Source: Synechococcus sp. NB0720_010
GTDB taxonomy: Bacteria > Cyanobacteriota > Cyanobacteriia > PCC-6307 > Cyanobiaceae
DNA length: 64,000 bases
NCBI RefSeq assembly: GCF_023078835.1
Contig: NZ_CP090898.1
Span: 2,172,045-2,236,044, forward strand
Reading direction: 5' to 3'
The notes below the pieces were generated by a model that made no database searches, had not been told where the DNA came from, and worked only from the letters and a program-made list of their open reading frames with translations. Positions 51,774 to 61,092 of this stretch are shown piece after piece; position 1 is the stretch's first letter; each line of letters starts with the position of its first letter. The translations under genes and the position numbers were made by a program.

Positions 51774-52784
51774 ATGGACGGTGAGCCTCCCTTTGAGCCT
51801 CGCTTCCCCTGGCTGAACGGCGATCTGCAGACCCTGCGGGACACCTTCCGCTCGGATGCCCTTCCCCCCGATCAGGGGCAGCCCTTGCCCTTTGATGTGG
51901 GCAATGGCGATCAGCTCCTCGCCAAGTGGGATGCCCCCCTCTCCGGGCCGGAGCCCCTTGGCCTCGTGCTGTTGATGCATGGACTGGGGGGATCAAGCCA
52001 GCGCGGCGGACTGAGGCGGATGGGTGACACCCTCCAGCGCGCCGGCTTTGCCGTGCTTCGGCTGAACATGCGCGGCGCCGGCGACGGCCGTGCCCTGGCT
52101 CGCGGCACCTATGCGGCCAACAGCAATCGCGATCTGCTGCCGGTCCTGCGCCAGGCCCGCAGCTTGGCCGCTGGCCTCCCCCTGCTTGGGATGGGGATTT
52201 CCCTGGGCGGGACCAAGCTGCTCAATGCCCTGACCTCCAGCTCACTGGAGCGCCGCACGGCCGGTCTCGATCCCCAGGCGCCACTGCTGGATGGGCTGGT
52301 CACCATCAGCACTCCAGTCGATCTGGAGAGCTGCTCCCGCCAGATCGAGTTGCCCCGCAACCGCCTCTATCAGCATTGGCTCTTGAAGCGGCTGGTGGCC
52401 CAGACCCTGGCCGATCCGTTTGGGGTGACGGACGCCGAGCGTCAGGCCCTGGAGGGGCCCCTCGAGAGCATCCGAGCTTTTGACGCGGCGATCACGGCTC
52501 CCCGTTGGAGCTATGGCTCGGTGGACGACTACTACCGCCAGGCCAGTCCCCTCTGGCGTCTGCAGGAGCCCCGGATCCGGCGAGAGCTGCCCCCCTGCCT
52601 GCTGATTCACGCCGAGGATGATCCTTGGGTGCCCGTGGAGCCCACCAGAAGCCTGGAAGCCTTCCAGGATGAGCGCTTACAGCTGCTCGTGACCGCCAAG
52701 GGCGGCCATAACGGCTTCCATGGCCGCGGCGGTTGCTGGACCGATCAGCTCACCGCCCGCTGGTTTCAGGCCTTGCTCGCCTGA
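51774..52784 (+). CDS. alpha/beta hydrolase, YheT/ABHD type
   Basis: 336 residues: FPWLNGDLQTLRDTFRSDAL, then LVLLMHGLGGSSQRGGLRRM, LRLNMRGAGDG, the nucleophile GMGISLGGTKLLNAL, and LLIHAEDDPWVPVEPT with a terminal His in GGHNGFHGRGG. This is the YheT/ABHD1-3-like family. ATG at 51774 directly follows the terminator; ATG 51738 and an earlier start are in frame but would pass through the hairpin. It overlaps the convergent ferredoxin-like gene by 19 bp. Confidence 0.85.
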   Translation: MDGEPPFEPRFPWLNGDLQTLRDTFRSDALPPDQGQPLPFDVGNGDQLLAKWDAPLSGPEPLGLVLLMHGLGGSSQRGGLRRMGDTLQRAGFAVLRLNMRGAGDGRALARGTYAANSNRDLLPVLRQARSLAAGLPLLGMGISLGGTKLLNALTSSSLERRTAGLDPQAPLLDGLVTISTPVDLESCSRQIELPRNRLYQHWLLKRLVAQTLADPFGVTDAERQALEGPLESIRAFDAAITAPRWSYGSVDDYYRQASPLWRLQEPRIRRELPPCLLIHAEDDPWVPVEPTRSLEAFQDERLQLLVTAKGGHNGFHGRGGCWTDQLTARWFQALLA

Positions 52785-53119
52785 AAGGGCATCCGTTTGA
52801 CGATCCACTCCTCGATGGGGGCGCCGCCGATGACGTGCTCCCTCAGGATCCGCTCGATGCGCTCAGCGGTGACCCCGCCGTAGACGATTCCCTCGGGCCA
52901 GATCAAGAGCACCGGACCCTCGGCGCAGATGCGGAGGCAATCGGCCTTGCTGCGCAGCACGATCCCTTCAGGGCGTGCTGGATCCTCCAGGCCCCACTCC
53001 CGCACCAGGCGCTTGAGGGCAGTCCAGCTCTCAGGGCCGACGGTTGGGTCGGGGCTGCAGAGCGCCTTTGCCGGGGTGGCGCAGAGCAGCAGGTGGTGCT
53101 GAATCAACGGCTGGCTCAA
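52766..53119 (-). CDS. thioredoxin-like [2Fe-2S] ferredoxin
   Basis: 117 residues from TTG 53119. [13 protein letters not shown] at the N-terminus and [24 protein letters not shown] in the middle give cysteines in the arrangement of thioredoxin-fold 2Fe-2S ferredoxins. WPEG and YGGV are family marks. The start overlaps the dxr stop (TTGA), so it is translationally coupled to dxr. Confidence 0.85.
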   Translation of the reverse strand: MSQPLIQHHLLLCATPAKALCSPDPTVGPESWTALKRLVREWGLEDPARPEGIVLRSKADCLRICAEGPVLLIWPEGIVYGGVTAERIERILREHVIGGAPIEEWIVKRMPFQASKA

Positions 53120-54339
53120 ACAGAGACGGCTGCAGCTTCACGCACCGCCTGACGGGACCAGCTGTCGACCGCCAGCACGTCGTCCAGGGAGGGATGGGCC
53201 ATGAGGTCAGCCTTGTGGCGATCGCAAACCCTGTCGATCAGCTTCGGGATGTCGAGGAAGTGGATCTTCTCCTCGAGGAAGAGCGCCACGGCCTGCTCGT
53301 TGGCGGCATTCATCACCGCGGGCATCGTTCCCCCGGCGCGGCCGGCGGCATAGGCCAGTTCCATGCAGGGGTACTTGGCGGGGTCGGGCTTGCGGAAGGT
53401 CAGTTGCCCCACCTCGGTCAGATCCAGGCGGCGCCAGGGGGTCTCCAGGCGCTCCGGCCAGCTCAGGCAGTAGAGGATCGGCAGCTTCATGTCGGGCCAA
53501 CCCAGCTGGCCCAGCACGGAGGAATCCGCTAGCTCCACCATCGAGTGGATGATCGACTGCGGGTGGATCACGATCTCGATGTGGTCGTAGTCCAGACCGA
53601 AGAGGTAGTGGGCCTCGATCACCTCCAGACCCTTGTTCATCAAGGAGGCGGAGTCGACGGTGATCTTGCGACCCATGCTCCAGTTGGGGTGGCTGGTGGC
53701 ATCGGCCACGGTGGCCTTGTGTAGATCCGCCGCATCCCAGTCACGGAAGGCACCGCCGCTGGCGGTCAGTTGAATCCGGCGTAGACCCGGCGTCGGCACA
53801 CCGGTGGAGAGCCGGGCGGTGTCAGCCCAGGGGGTGCCCTGCAGGCACTGGAAGATGGCGGAGTGCTCGGAGTCCGCGGGCAGTAGGCGCGAGCCGCTCT
53901 TGGCGAGCTCCGGCAGCACCACCGGACCAGCGGCGATCAGGGTCTCCTTGTTGGCCAGGGCCAGGTCCTTGCCGGCGCGAATCGCCGCCAGGGTGGGCAG
54001 CAGGCCGGCGCAGCCCACGATTCCGGTGACCACCAGGTCGGCGCTGGACCAGGCCGCGGCGGTGCAGAGCCCGTCCGTGCCGCCCACCAGCTCCGGCAAC
54101 TTGGCGGGGCGCTCACTGGCGGAGAGGGCCTGGAGCCGCTCCTGCAGGGCCGGGAGTTTGGCTTCATCCGCCAGGGCAACCACCTCAGGGGCGTGCTTCT
54201 GGATCTGGCGGATCAGCAGATCGAGGTTGTTCCCGGCCGTCAGGGCGACGACGCGGAAGCGATCGGGGAACTCCTCGACGATCTCGAGGGTTTGCGTACC
54301 GATTGAGCCTGTGGAGCCGAGCACGGAGAGGGCTTTCAC
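53116..54339 (-). CDS. dxr: 1-deoxy-D-xylulose 5-phosphate reductoisomerase
   Basis: 407 residues, from GTG 54339: [20 protein letters not shown] binds NADPH. The metal and substrate sites lie in [55 protein letters not shown] and [15 protein letters not shown]. It makes MEP from DXP in the same pathway as ispF at the start of the window. Upstream codons in frame have no similarity. Confidence 0.97.
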   Translation of the reverse strand: MKALSVLGSTGSIGTQTLEIVEEFPDRFRVVALTAGNNLDLLIRQIQKHAPEVVALADEAKLPALQERLQALSASERPAKLPELVGGTDGLCTAAAWSSADLVVTGIVGCAGLLPTLAAIRAGKDLALANKETLIAAGPVVLPELAKSGSRLLPADSEHSAIFQCLQGTPWADTARLSTGVPTPGLRRIQLTASGGAFRDWDAADLHKATVADATSHPNWSMGRKITVDSASLMNKGLEVIEAHYLFGLDYDHIEIVIHPQSIIHSMVELADSSVLGQLGWPDMKLPILYCLSWPERLETPWRRLDLTEVGQLTFRKPDPAKYPCMELAYAAGRAGGTMPAVMNAANEQAVALFLEEKIHFLDIPKLIDRVCDRHKADLMAHPSLDDVLAVDSWSRQAVREAAAVSV

Positions 54340-54414
54340 GGCGGAGCTCCAGGGATCAGCGGCCAGTTTCCCATTTCCAGGCGCGTAGCGTTGCCGGCAC
54401 TCCTTTGATCCGCG

Positions 54415-55353
54415 ATGGCCGAGCAGAACCCGGCGGCGCCCCAGCGCTGGCCCTACGTCCTGGGATGTGGCTTCGCCATGGGCGCCGCCGATGTGGTCCC
54501 CGGGGTCTCGGGGGGCACGATGGCTTTCATCCTCGGCATCTACGGCACCCTGCTGGAGGCTGTCTCGGGCTTTGACTTCGAGCTCCTCGGACTCCTGCGA
54601 CGCGGCGCCTGGGCGGAGGCCGCCGAGCGGGTGCACCTGGGCTTTTTGCTGCCCCTTTTGGCTGGCCTGTTCGGTTCAGTCCTTGTGCTGGTGCGTCCGA
54701 TCACCTGGCTCTATGTGAACCAGCCGGCCCTGCTCTTTGCCTTTTTCTTTGGTCTGATCGTCGGTTCGATCGTGTTGATCGCCCGCCATGCCCATTGGGG
54801 CGCTGCCGGCCTGGTGGCGATGGTGGTGGGTGTGGCGGCGGCGCTGCTGCTGGTGACCCGTACGCCGGTGACCATGCCCCACGATCCCTTCACGATCTTC
54901 TGGAGCGGGGCCGTGGCGATCATGGCGATGATTCTTCCGGGCGTCTCCGGCTCCTTTCTGCTGCTGGTGCTCGGCCAGTACCAGTACGTGATGGAAGGGG
55001 TGAAGGCCCTGGATCTGGCGACCCTGGTGCCCTTCGCCCTGGGCTGTGCAACGGGGCTGCTGCTGTTTGTGCGTCTGCTGAGCTGGCTGCTGAAGCGCTG
55101 GCATGGCCAGACCGTGGCCCTGTTGATGGGTTTCATGGCCGGCTCCCTCTGGAAGATCTGGCCCTTCCGCACCGTGCTGGAGAGCACCACGAATGCCAAG
55201 GGCAAGTTGATCGTCCTGCGGGATGCCCTGGCGGCGCCCCCCAGCGGCTCGGCCTTCGCCCTGGCCCTGCTGCTGATGGGGCTGGGTGTGCTTTTGGTGT
55301 TGGGCCTCGAGCGGATTCAAGAGCGCATGGGCGCTGCGGAGATGGGCGGCTGA
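54415..55353 (+). CDS. DUF368 membrane protein, polyprenyl-phosphate transporter family
   Basis: 312 residues, eight or so membrane segments. The paired signatures [21 protein letters not shown] and [17 protein letters not shown] come from the internal repeat of DUF368. Family members (PopT) have been linked to recycling undecaprenyl phosphate across the membrane for wall and surface polymer synthesis; the assignment to this protein is inference. A terminator follows. Confidence 0.85.
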   Translation: MAEQNPAAPQRWPYVLGCGFAMGAADVVPGVSGGTMAFILGIYGTLLEAVSGFDFELLGLLRRGAWAEAAERVHLGFLLPLLAGLFGSVLVLVRPITWLYVNQPALLFAFFFGLIVGSIVLIARHAHWGAAGLVAMVVGVAAALLLVTRTPVTMPHDPFTIFWSGAVAIMAMILPGVSGSFLLLVLGQYQYVMEGVKALDLATLVPFALGCATGLLLFVRLLSWLLKRWHGQTVALLMGFMAGSLWKIWPFRTVLESTTNAKGKLIVLRDALAAPPSGSAFALALLLMGLGVLLVLGLERIQERMGAAEMGG

Positions 55354-55368
55354 GTCCAATCCGTTGAT

Positions 55369-55410
55369 GCAGCTCCCTTGCCCCGCCGGTGAAACTGGGG
55401 GCTGCTTTTT
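55369..55410 (+). terminator. likely terminator after the DUF368 gene
   Basis: GCAGCTCCC/GGGGGCTGC arms (55369-55377 with 55397-55405), 19-base loop, followed by T-run 55406-55410. The next gene starts 10 bp later, so its leader would be very short if it had its own promoter. Confidence 0.6.
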
Positions 55411-55419
55411 GCTGCCCCG

Positions 55420-56778
55420 ATGACGTCCCACGATCGTGGTCACCCCCCCGAGCAGTGGGGCTCGTCTCTGGGCTTCGTGTTGGCCGCCGCAGGCAGCGCG
55501 GTCGGTCTGGGCAACCTCTGGGGCTTCGCCTATCGGGCCTCCCAGGGGGGCGGGGCGGCCTTTGTGCTCCTCTACCTGCTGATCGTCTCGCTGGTCTGTC
55601 TGCCGGTGCTGGTGGCAGAGATGGTCCTGGGGCGCAGTACGGGCCACGCCCCCCTGCTAGCTCCGATCACCGCCGGCGGTCGCCGCTGGGCCCCGCTGGG
55701 TTGGCTGTTCCTGGCCGCTGCGATGGGGATCCTCAGTTACTACGCCGTCCTGATGGGCTGGACGGGCCGCAGCTTGATCCATGCCTTGAGTTCGCCGCTC
55801 CCAGCCGACATTCCCGCGGCGGAGCGCTTCTTCGCTGGCATCAGCAGCGGCGGTGATGCGGTGCTGGGGCACCTGATCAGCCTGGCCCTCACCGGGGTGG
55901 TGGTTGCCGCCGGCATCAAGGCCGGCATCGAGCGCCTCACCCGCTGGGCCATGCCCCTGCTGTTTCTCCTGCTGCTGGCCCTGGCGATCTGGGCGGCCTT
56001 TCTGCCCGGAGCCCATGCGGGCTACAGCGGTTTTTTGCTGCGCTGGGATCCCAGCAAGCTCACGGACCTGGGCACGATCCGCAACGCCTTCACCCAGGCC
56101 TTTTTCTCGATCGGCACCGGCATCGGCGCGATCTTGGCCTACGCCACCTACCTCGATCGCAAGAGCGCTCTCCCCGGTGAGGCCGTGGCGGTCGTCGGGA
56201 TGGACACCGCCGTTGGCCTGATGGCCGGCTGCATCACCTTCCCGCTGGTGGCCAGCTTTGGTCTGGTGGATGTGGTCAGCGGCAGCACCGTGGGCACCCT
56301 CTTCATCAGCCTGCCGACGGGGCTGGCCTCCCTGGGGGGCGGTGGCCGGGTGGTGGCGGCTGTCTTCTTCCTATTGGCCTACGTGGCCGCCATCACCTCA
56401 TCGGTCTCGCTGCTGGAGGTGCCGGTGAGCTCGTTGATGGATCGCCTGGGCTGGAGCCGCTCCAGGGCCGTCTGGCTGATGGTGCTGCTGATTGCTGTGA
56501 TCGGCCTTCCTTCTGCTTTGGACATTGGGGTGCTGGAGCGGATGGATGCCCTCTTTGGCGGGGTCTGCCTGATCGCCGGTGGCCTGCTGCTGGCCCTGCT
56601 GCTGGGCTGGCAGGTGCCTGATCGCTTCCGCAGCGATCTGCTGGAGTCGGGGTCCTCGCCTGAGCTCGTGCGGCTTCTGCGCTGGTCCCTGCGTTGGATT
56701 TCGGTGCCGGCCATCAGCCTGGGCCTGCTGATCTCGATCATCGATCTGGCCAAGAGCTGGAGCGGCGCTGGCGCTTAA
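55420..56778 (+). CDS. sodium-dependent transporter, NSS family
   Basis: 452 residues, eleven or twelve membrane helices. The helix 1 ion-site signature is LAAAGSAVGLGNLWGFAYRASQGGGAAFVLLYLL. FSIGTGIGAILAYATYL and ITSSVSLLEVPVSSLMDR mark helices 6-8. LeuT-fold neurotransmitter:sodium symporters in bacteria take up amino acids with sodium; substrate unknown. Its C-terminal helices are complete. Confidence 0.92.
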   Translation: MTSHDRGHPPEQWGSSLGFVLAAAGSAVGLGNLWGFAYRASQGGGAAFVLLYLLIVSLVCLPVLVAEMVLGRSTGHAPLLAPITAGGRRWAPLGWLFLAAAMGILSYYAVLMGWTGRSLIHALSSPLPADIPAAERFFAGISSGGDAVLGHLISLALTGVVVAAGIKAGIERLTRWAMPLLFLLLLALAIWAAFLPGAHAGYSGFLLRWDPSKLTDLGTIRNAFTQAFFSIGTGIGAILAYATYLDRKSALPGEAVAVVGMDTAVGLMAGCITFPLVASFGLVDVVSGSTVGTLFISLPTGLASLGGGGRVVAAVFFLLAYVAAITSSVSLLEVPVSSLMDRLGWSRSRAVWLMVLLIAVIGLPSALDIGVLERMDALFGGVCLIAGGLLLALLLGWQVPDRFRSDLLESGSSPELVRLLRWSLRWISVPAISLGLLISIIDLAKSWSGAGA

Positions 56779-56801
56779 CTGAGCGGAGCTTTCGTCTCCC
56801 C

Positions 56802-57017
56802 ATGGCCATCGGTCCCCAGTGGCTCCAGCGCTTCAACTTCATTGAGCGGGCGAAGCTGGAGCGTCAGCTCTGGGAGGCCTTTGAGCGGGGCGAGCCGATC
56901 GAGACCCTGGTCGAGGAGTGTGAGCCCGGGTTTCAGAAGGAGGTCTGGAGCACCACGGCCACCCGCATTCGCAAGATCGAGCAGATGATGAAAAACCAGC
57001 AGGCTCCCAAGCCCTAG
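56802..57017 (+). CDS. small conserved helical protein
   Basis: 71 residues from ATG 56802: [32 protein letters not shown], then [19 protein letters not shown]. Helical, no membrane segment. It resembles a conserved cyanobacterial hypothetical protein. Stop shares CTAG with convergent cysS. Confidence 0.6.
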   Translation: MAIGPQWLQRFNFIERAKLERQLWEAFERGEPIETLVEECEPGFQKEVWSTTATRIRKIEQMMKNQQAPKP

Positions 57018-58459
57018 GCCCTGAGCCACTCCGTCAGGCCGCCGGGCTTGTCGATCAGTTCGATCCCCTGGGTCTTGAGTTCGTCGCGGATCTGGTCGGC
57101 GGCGGCAAAGTCCTTGGCGGCTTTGGCCGCCTTGCGGGCTTCAATCTGCGCTTCGATCTCAGCGTCGCTCGGACCGCCGCCGCCGCTGGCGTTGCCCTCG
57201 GCTCCCTCGTGCTTCAGCCCGACGACCTCGGCCAGCTCCAGCAGCAGGGCCAGTTGCTGTTGATGGCTGGCTTGCTCCAGTTCGCCCTGGGCGCTGGCGT
57301 CGCCGCGCTCGATCCGGTTGGCCAGACCCCGCAGGGGCTTGGCCAGCTCAAACAGCACCGCCAGGGCGGCGGAGGTGTTGAGGTCATCGTCCATGGCCGC
57401 GGCGAAGCGTCCGCGCGCATCCGCCAGGGCGGTTGGCAACTGTGAGGCGGCGATGCTGGTGTCGCCGGCGAGGCCGAGGGCGGCGTTCAGTCCTTTCCAG
57501 CCGGTGGCGGCGGCCTCGAGGGCTTCCGCGGTGAAGTCGAGGGGTTTGCGGTAGTGGGCCTGCAGGGTGAAGAGGCGCAGGGTCATTGGCGAGACCCCGG
57601 AATCCAGCAGGGCGCGGATGGTCGTGAAGTTGCCGAGGGATTTCGACATCTTCTGGCCGCCGACATTGACCATGCCGTTGTGGAGCCAGAAGTGGGCCAG
57701 CTCCTTGCCGGTGGCGGCTTCCGATTGGGCGATCTCGTTCTCGTGGTGCGGGAAGACCAGATCGGCACCGCCCAGGTGGATATCGATGGTGTCGCCGAGT
57801 TCCTCGCGCACCATCGCTGAGCACTCGATATGCCAGCCCGGGCGCCCCTGGCCCCAGGGGGAGGGGAAGCTGGGTTCGCCGGGTTTGGCTCCCTTCCAGA
57901 GGGCGAAGTCAAAGGGGTGCTGTTTGCGGGCTTCCTCGGCACTGGCCACCCGACCGGCGGCGTTGTCCTGCTGTTGCTCCAGATCGCGGCCGCTGAGCTT
58001 GCCGTAGCCGGCGTGCTTCATCACGGCGAAGTAGACGTCTCCATCGGCGGAGTAGGCCGCCCCTTTGGACTCCAGCTCGCTGATCAGGCCGCGGATGGCA
58101 TCGAGGCTGCGGGTGGCCCGCGGCATCCGATCCGCCGGCAGGATGTTCAGACGCCCCATGTCGGCGACGAAGGCGTCGATGTTGCGCTCGCTGACCTCCT
58201 CCATCGAGCTGCCCTCTTCGCTGGCGCGGTTGAGGATCTTGTCGTCGATGTCGGTGTAGTTCTGCACGAAGGTCACGGCGTAGCCGCTCCAGCGCAGGTG
58301 GCGGCGCAGCACGTCCCAGGCGATGTAGCTGCGGGCGTGGCCCAGGTGGCAGAGGTCATAGACCGTGACCCCACAGCAATAGATGCTGACCTTGCCCGGC
58401 TCCAGCGGCCGGAAGTCCTCAACGCGGCGGGTGAGGGTGTTGGTGAGGCGCAGGGTCAC
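57014..58459 (-). CDS. cysS: cysteinyl-tRNA synthetase
   Basis: 481 residues from GTG 58459: [20 protein letters not shown], then the zinc/HIGH region [23 protein letters not shown]. The body carries [13 protein letters not shown] and [11 protein letters not shown], and the KMSKS loop is KMSKSLGNF. An in-frame GTG at 58555 would add 32 residues with no family match. The C-terminal [23 protein letters not shown] is typical. Confidence 0.96.
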   Translation of the reverse strand: MTLRLTNTLTRRVEDFRPLEPGKVSIYCCGVTVYDLCHLGHARSYIAWDVLRRHLRWSGYAVTFVQNYTDIDDKILNRASEEGSSMEEVSERNIDAFVADMGRLNILPADRMPRATRSLDAIRGLISELESKGAAYSADGDVYFAVMKHAGYGKLSGRDLEQQQDNAAGRVASAEEARKQHPFDFALWKGAKPGEPSFPSPWGQGRPGWHIECSAMVREELGDTIDIHLGGADLVFPHHENEIAQSEAATGKELAHFWLHNGMVNVGGQKMSKSLGNFTTIRALLDSGVSPMTLRLFTLQAHYRKPLDFTAEALEAAATGWKGLNAALGLAGDTSIAASQLPTALADARGRFAAAMDDDLNTSAALAVLFELAKPLRGLANRIERGDASAQGELEQASHQQQLALLLELAEVVGLKHEGAEGNASGGGGPSDAEIEAQIEARKAAKAAKDFAAADQIRDELKTQGIELIDKPGGLTEWLRA

Positions 58460-58700
58460 AGGTGCGGTCGAGCTGAGGTCCGGGCCGCATGGATCGTGGC
58501 ACACGTGCTGACACACATCCGCCGGCCCAATCAGGTCAAACGGACGAAGAGACACCTTGAGTTAGTCCAGTCTTGATGCCGCTTTGAGGCGAGTGAGACT
58601 GCGGCGCACTGGTCGGCGCTCGCTTCGGATCAAGCCTCTTTCCTGTGCAGATCTGCTTGGCTCTGCGTTGCTGTTCTCGGTGATCTCTAGGTAAGACCAG

Positions 58701-59681
58701 TTGTCCTGGCCCAAGGTGATCTCAACAGCACATCTGGGCTTGCAGGTGGAGCCTGAGATGGCCGCCTGGCTGTCGCGACTCCAGCTGAATCGAGACTCAG
58801 CTTTTGGTGGGCCGAGGATCCGCGATGTGCAGGTCGAAACCTATCGGGGTTCACAGCTCACCGTCCTCAAGATGTCGGCGGCTGGGATCTCTGATCTGCG
58901 CTTTCGTCATCATCCCGCCATGGTGAGCGTCGTGATCCCAACCCGGGGCCGCTTTCAGGGCGTGGCAGCCGGACGTTCTTTCACGGCGGTGCTCAATCAA
59001 GTGGGCTGTGTGCTGCTCCCGGACGATCCGCTCGCGTTGACTGCGGGATCCGATGTGCTGTCGGCTCTGGTGATGCAGCTGCCGCTGCAGGGCCTTCTGG
59101 ATCTCTGCCAACGCCAGGGTGTCGCCCAGCCCAATCTGCACCTGTTGCTGGATGCCCTGGCGGGACAGGAAAGGTTGTTACTGGCTTGCTGCGAGCGGTT
59201 GCTGCAGTTGGCACTCCGGCCCGAGGGTGAAGCGCGCTCCACATTGGCGTTGCCACTTGAAGCCTCCGTGCTCGCGGTGATGGCAAGCGGGCTGGTGGGG
59301 CGTGATCAGTTGCCGCACGGTTCTGTGCAGGATGCCCATGCTCTGCATGTGGAGCGTGCCATGGCTTACATGGAAAGCCACATGTCCGAGGTGATCGCTC
59401 TGCAGGATCTGTGTCAGTCCTGCTACATCTCTGCGCGCACACTTCAGGTGTCCTTTCAAAAGGTGCGTGGCTGCACGCCTCTGCAGGCCCTTCAGGAGAT
59501 CCGTCTGGTCAGTCTGCGGAAGCATCTTTTGAAGCGCCTTGATTTAAGAGAAGCCTGCGCGTTGGTGGGTTTGCCTCCCACAGGGCGGATGGCTGCCAAT
59601 TACAAACGACTGTTCGGTGAACTGCCGAGTCGGACCCGCCAGCGCGCAGGCCGGGTGATTAGTCGGGTAGACGGTTTGTGA
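58701..59681 (+). CDS. AraC-family transcriptional regulator
   Basis: 326 residues from TTG 58701 (GTG 58716 is an alternative). The N-terminal half is a cupin-like sensing domain (SVVIPTRGRFQGV, DDPLAL). The C-terminal HTH pair is HVERAMAYMESHMSEVIALQDLCQSCYISARTLQVSFQKVRGCTPLQALQEIRL, then a second helix region with GRMAANYKRLFGELP. It faces the type I secretion operon and overlaps the 3' end of the DUF6447-like gene by 23 bp. Target unknown; regulation of that operon is plausible. Confidence 0.85.
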   Translation: MSWPKVISTAHLGLQVEPEMAAWLSRLQLNRDSAFGGPRIRDVQVETYRGSQLTVLKMSAAGISDLRFRHHPAMVSVVIPTRGRFQGVAAGRSFTAVLNQVGCVLLPDDPLALTAGSDVLSALVMQLPLQGLLDLCQRQGVAQPNLHLLLDALAGQERLLLACCERLLQLALRPEGEARSTLALPLEASVLAVMASGLVGRDQLPHGSVQDAHALHVERAMAYMESHMSEVIALQDLCQSCYISARTLQVSFQKVRGCTPLQALQEIRLVSLRKHLLKRLDLREACALVGLPPTGRMAANYKRLFGELPSRTRQRAGRVISRVDGL

Positions 59682-59886
59682 GCTCCTGTAGCAGGGTTCG
59701 ATGGGCGATGCTCAGATAATCAACATCGCGCCGAAGCCTGGTGATCTGTGCTTCACAGTCGTAGGCAGCTTTGACCAGTTTCTGGGCTTCATCGCTGAGA
59801 TCTGCAATCGGATAGCTCCGATCACCGATGGTGAGTGTCGCGGCTGGGGTGCCGTTCTCTGTACGGGTGATGGTGGGTTGTTCCAT
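59659..59886 (-). CDS. small DUF6447-like protein next to type I secretion
   Basis: 75 residues: TLTIGDRSYPIADLSDEAQKLVKAAYDCEAQITRLRRDVDYLS, ending TLLQELTNRLPD. The pattern strand-loop, I-A-D-L-S-D-E-A and long coiled helix is that of small DUF6447-type proteins often beside HlyD-like genes in picocyanobacteria (recalled, not checked). It follows hlyD on the same strand after 87 bp. Role unknown; exported cargo or accessory are both possible. Confidence 0.6.
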   Translation of the reverse strand: MEQPTITRTENGTPAATLTIGDRSYPIADLSDEAQKLVKAAYDCEAQITRLRRDVDYLSIAHRTLLQELTNRLPD

Positions 59887-59973
59887 AACTTGGGAATGAA
59901 GGTAGGAATGTCCGATGTCGCTGTGCCTGATGAGCCGGTCTCGCCATTCAGGGCGAGCGTGATCGTGTACACA

Positions 59974-61092
59974 TCAGTGTCGCTCTGCCATCGGTTTGAA
60001 GATGTCCTCAAGAAAATCAAAAACAACAGCAATCACTGGTTTTTCATGCAGCACAACCCGGGCGGTGATGCCCATTCCAGATCGCAGAGATTCCGCCGGG
60101 TAATGCTCTGGAATACCGCTTTTGTTAATGCGAATTCGGGCGATGTAGGCCTGTACCTGACCCTTGCCGTCCAGCGCAGATGTGGTGGGAGACAATGATT
60201 CAATAACACCTCGAAGTGTGCCGTGTTCATTGGCTGGAAAGGCATCCACGGTGATCTCTGCCCGTTTACCCCGTTGGATGGGTGCTGCCAATTTGGATGA
60301 CACTTGTACCGAGGCAATCAGGCCATCACTGGGCACCACTTTCGCGAGAACTTCACCTTGGTCCACCCGTTGACCAGTCACCTGAACGGCCAGTTGCTGC
60401 AGCGATCCACCAATGGGCGAAACCACATCGAATTGAGCTGAGCGGTCGCGCAACTCCCGTAGTTGCATGCTCAGGTCATTGATCTCGATCCTGCGCTGTA
60501 GATCCAACTTGGCTTTCTCTTCCAGCAGGGCCTGGTGCTCGGCTTTGCTTTGAAAGAGCTCGTTTTTCTTTTCGAGCAACTGCACCTCCTGCGCGGCGCC
60601 CTGCTGCACCAGATTTCGCAGCCTGGCCACCAGGCCGGTGTTCAATTGGATACGTGCCTTGGCTTGACTGAGGCGGATGGCAAAGGCGAGGTCATCACGT
60701 TGTCCCTTTTGCTTGAGGAGTTCAAGCTTGAGGGGAATACTCTCCAGTCTTGGCTGTAAATCACCACGGCTTAGGGTGAATAAGACTTGCCCTTGTTGCA
60801 CCATTTGGTGTTGCACGGCATTCACCCGTTCCACCACGGCTGAATCGGGGCTTTTGATGCTGGCCTCCGCGCGTATCGTCTCCAGCTGTCCAGGCAGATT
60901 GCTGGTTTCTTCAATGCGGCTGAGGCATGACCAGCTCAGCAAGGCTAGAGAACCCAGCCCCAGCGACCAGATCAGGGCGCGGCTCCAGCGCGGGGGAGGC
61001 GTGAGCAGAATCTGGTGACAGGCTGTTGCGTCATTAGCTTGTTGCAGCTTGCGTTTTGTTAGTTGTCTTAGGTCGGTCAAGAGTGATTTCAT
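59974..61092 (-). CDS. HlyD-family membrane-fusion protein
   Basis: 372 residues. N-terminal cytosolic tail, one membrane helix (ALIWSLGLGSLALLSWSC, about 39-56). Biotinyl-lipoyl hybrid halves flank a long coiled-coil hairpin (about 110-230), then DVVSPIGGSLQQLAVQVTGQRVDQGEVLAKVVPSDG. It links the inner-membrane ABC exporter to an outer-membrane channel. Its ATG immediately follows the ABC gene stop, so the two are one operon. Confidence 0.9.
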   Translation of the reverse strand: MKSLLTDLRQLTKRKLQQANDATACHQILLTPPPRWSRALIWSLGLGSLALLSWSCLSRIEETSNLPGQLETIRAEASIKSPDSAVVERVNAVQHQMVQQGQVLFTLSRGDLQPRLESIPLKLELLKQKGQRDDLAFAIRLSQAKARIQLNTGLVARLRNLVQQGAAQEVQLLEKKNELFQSKAEHQALLEEKAKLDLQRRIEINDLSMQLRELRDRSAQFDVVSPIGGSLQQLAVQVTGQRVDQGEVLAKVVPSDGLIASVQVSSKLAAPIQRGKRAEITVDAFPANEHGTLRGVIESLSPTTSALDGKGQVQAYIARIRINKSGIPEHYPAESLRSGMGITARVVLHEKPVIAVVFDFLEDIFKPMAERH

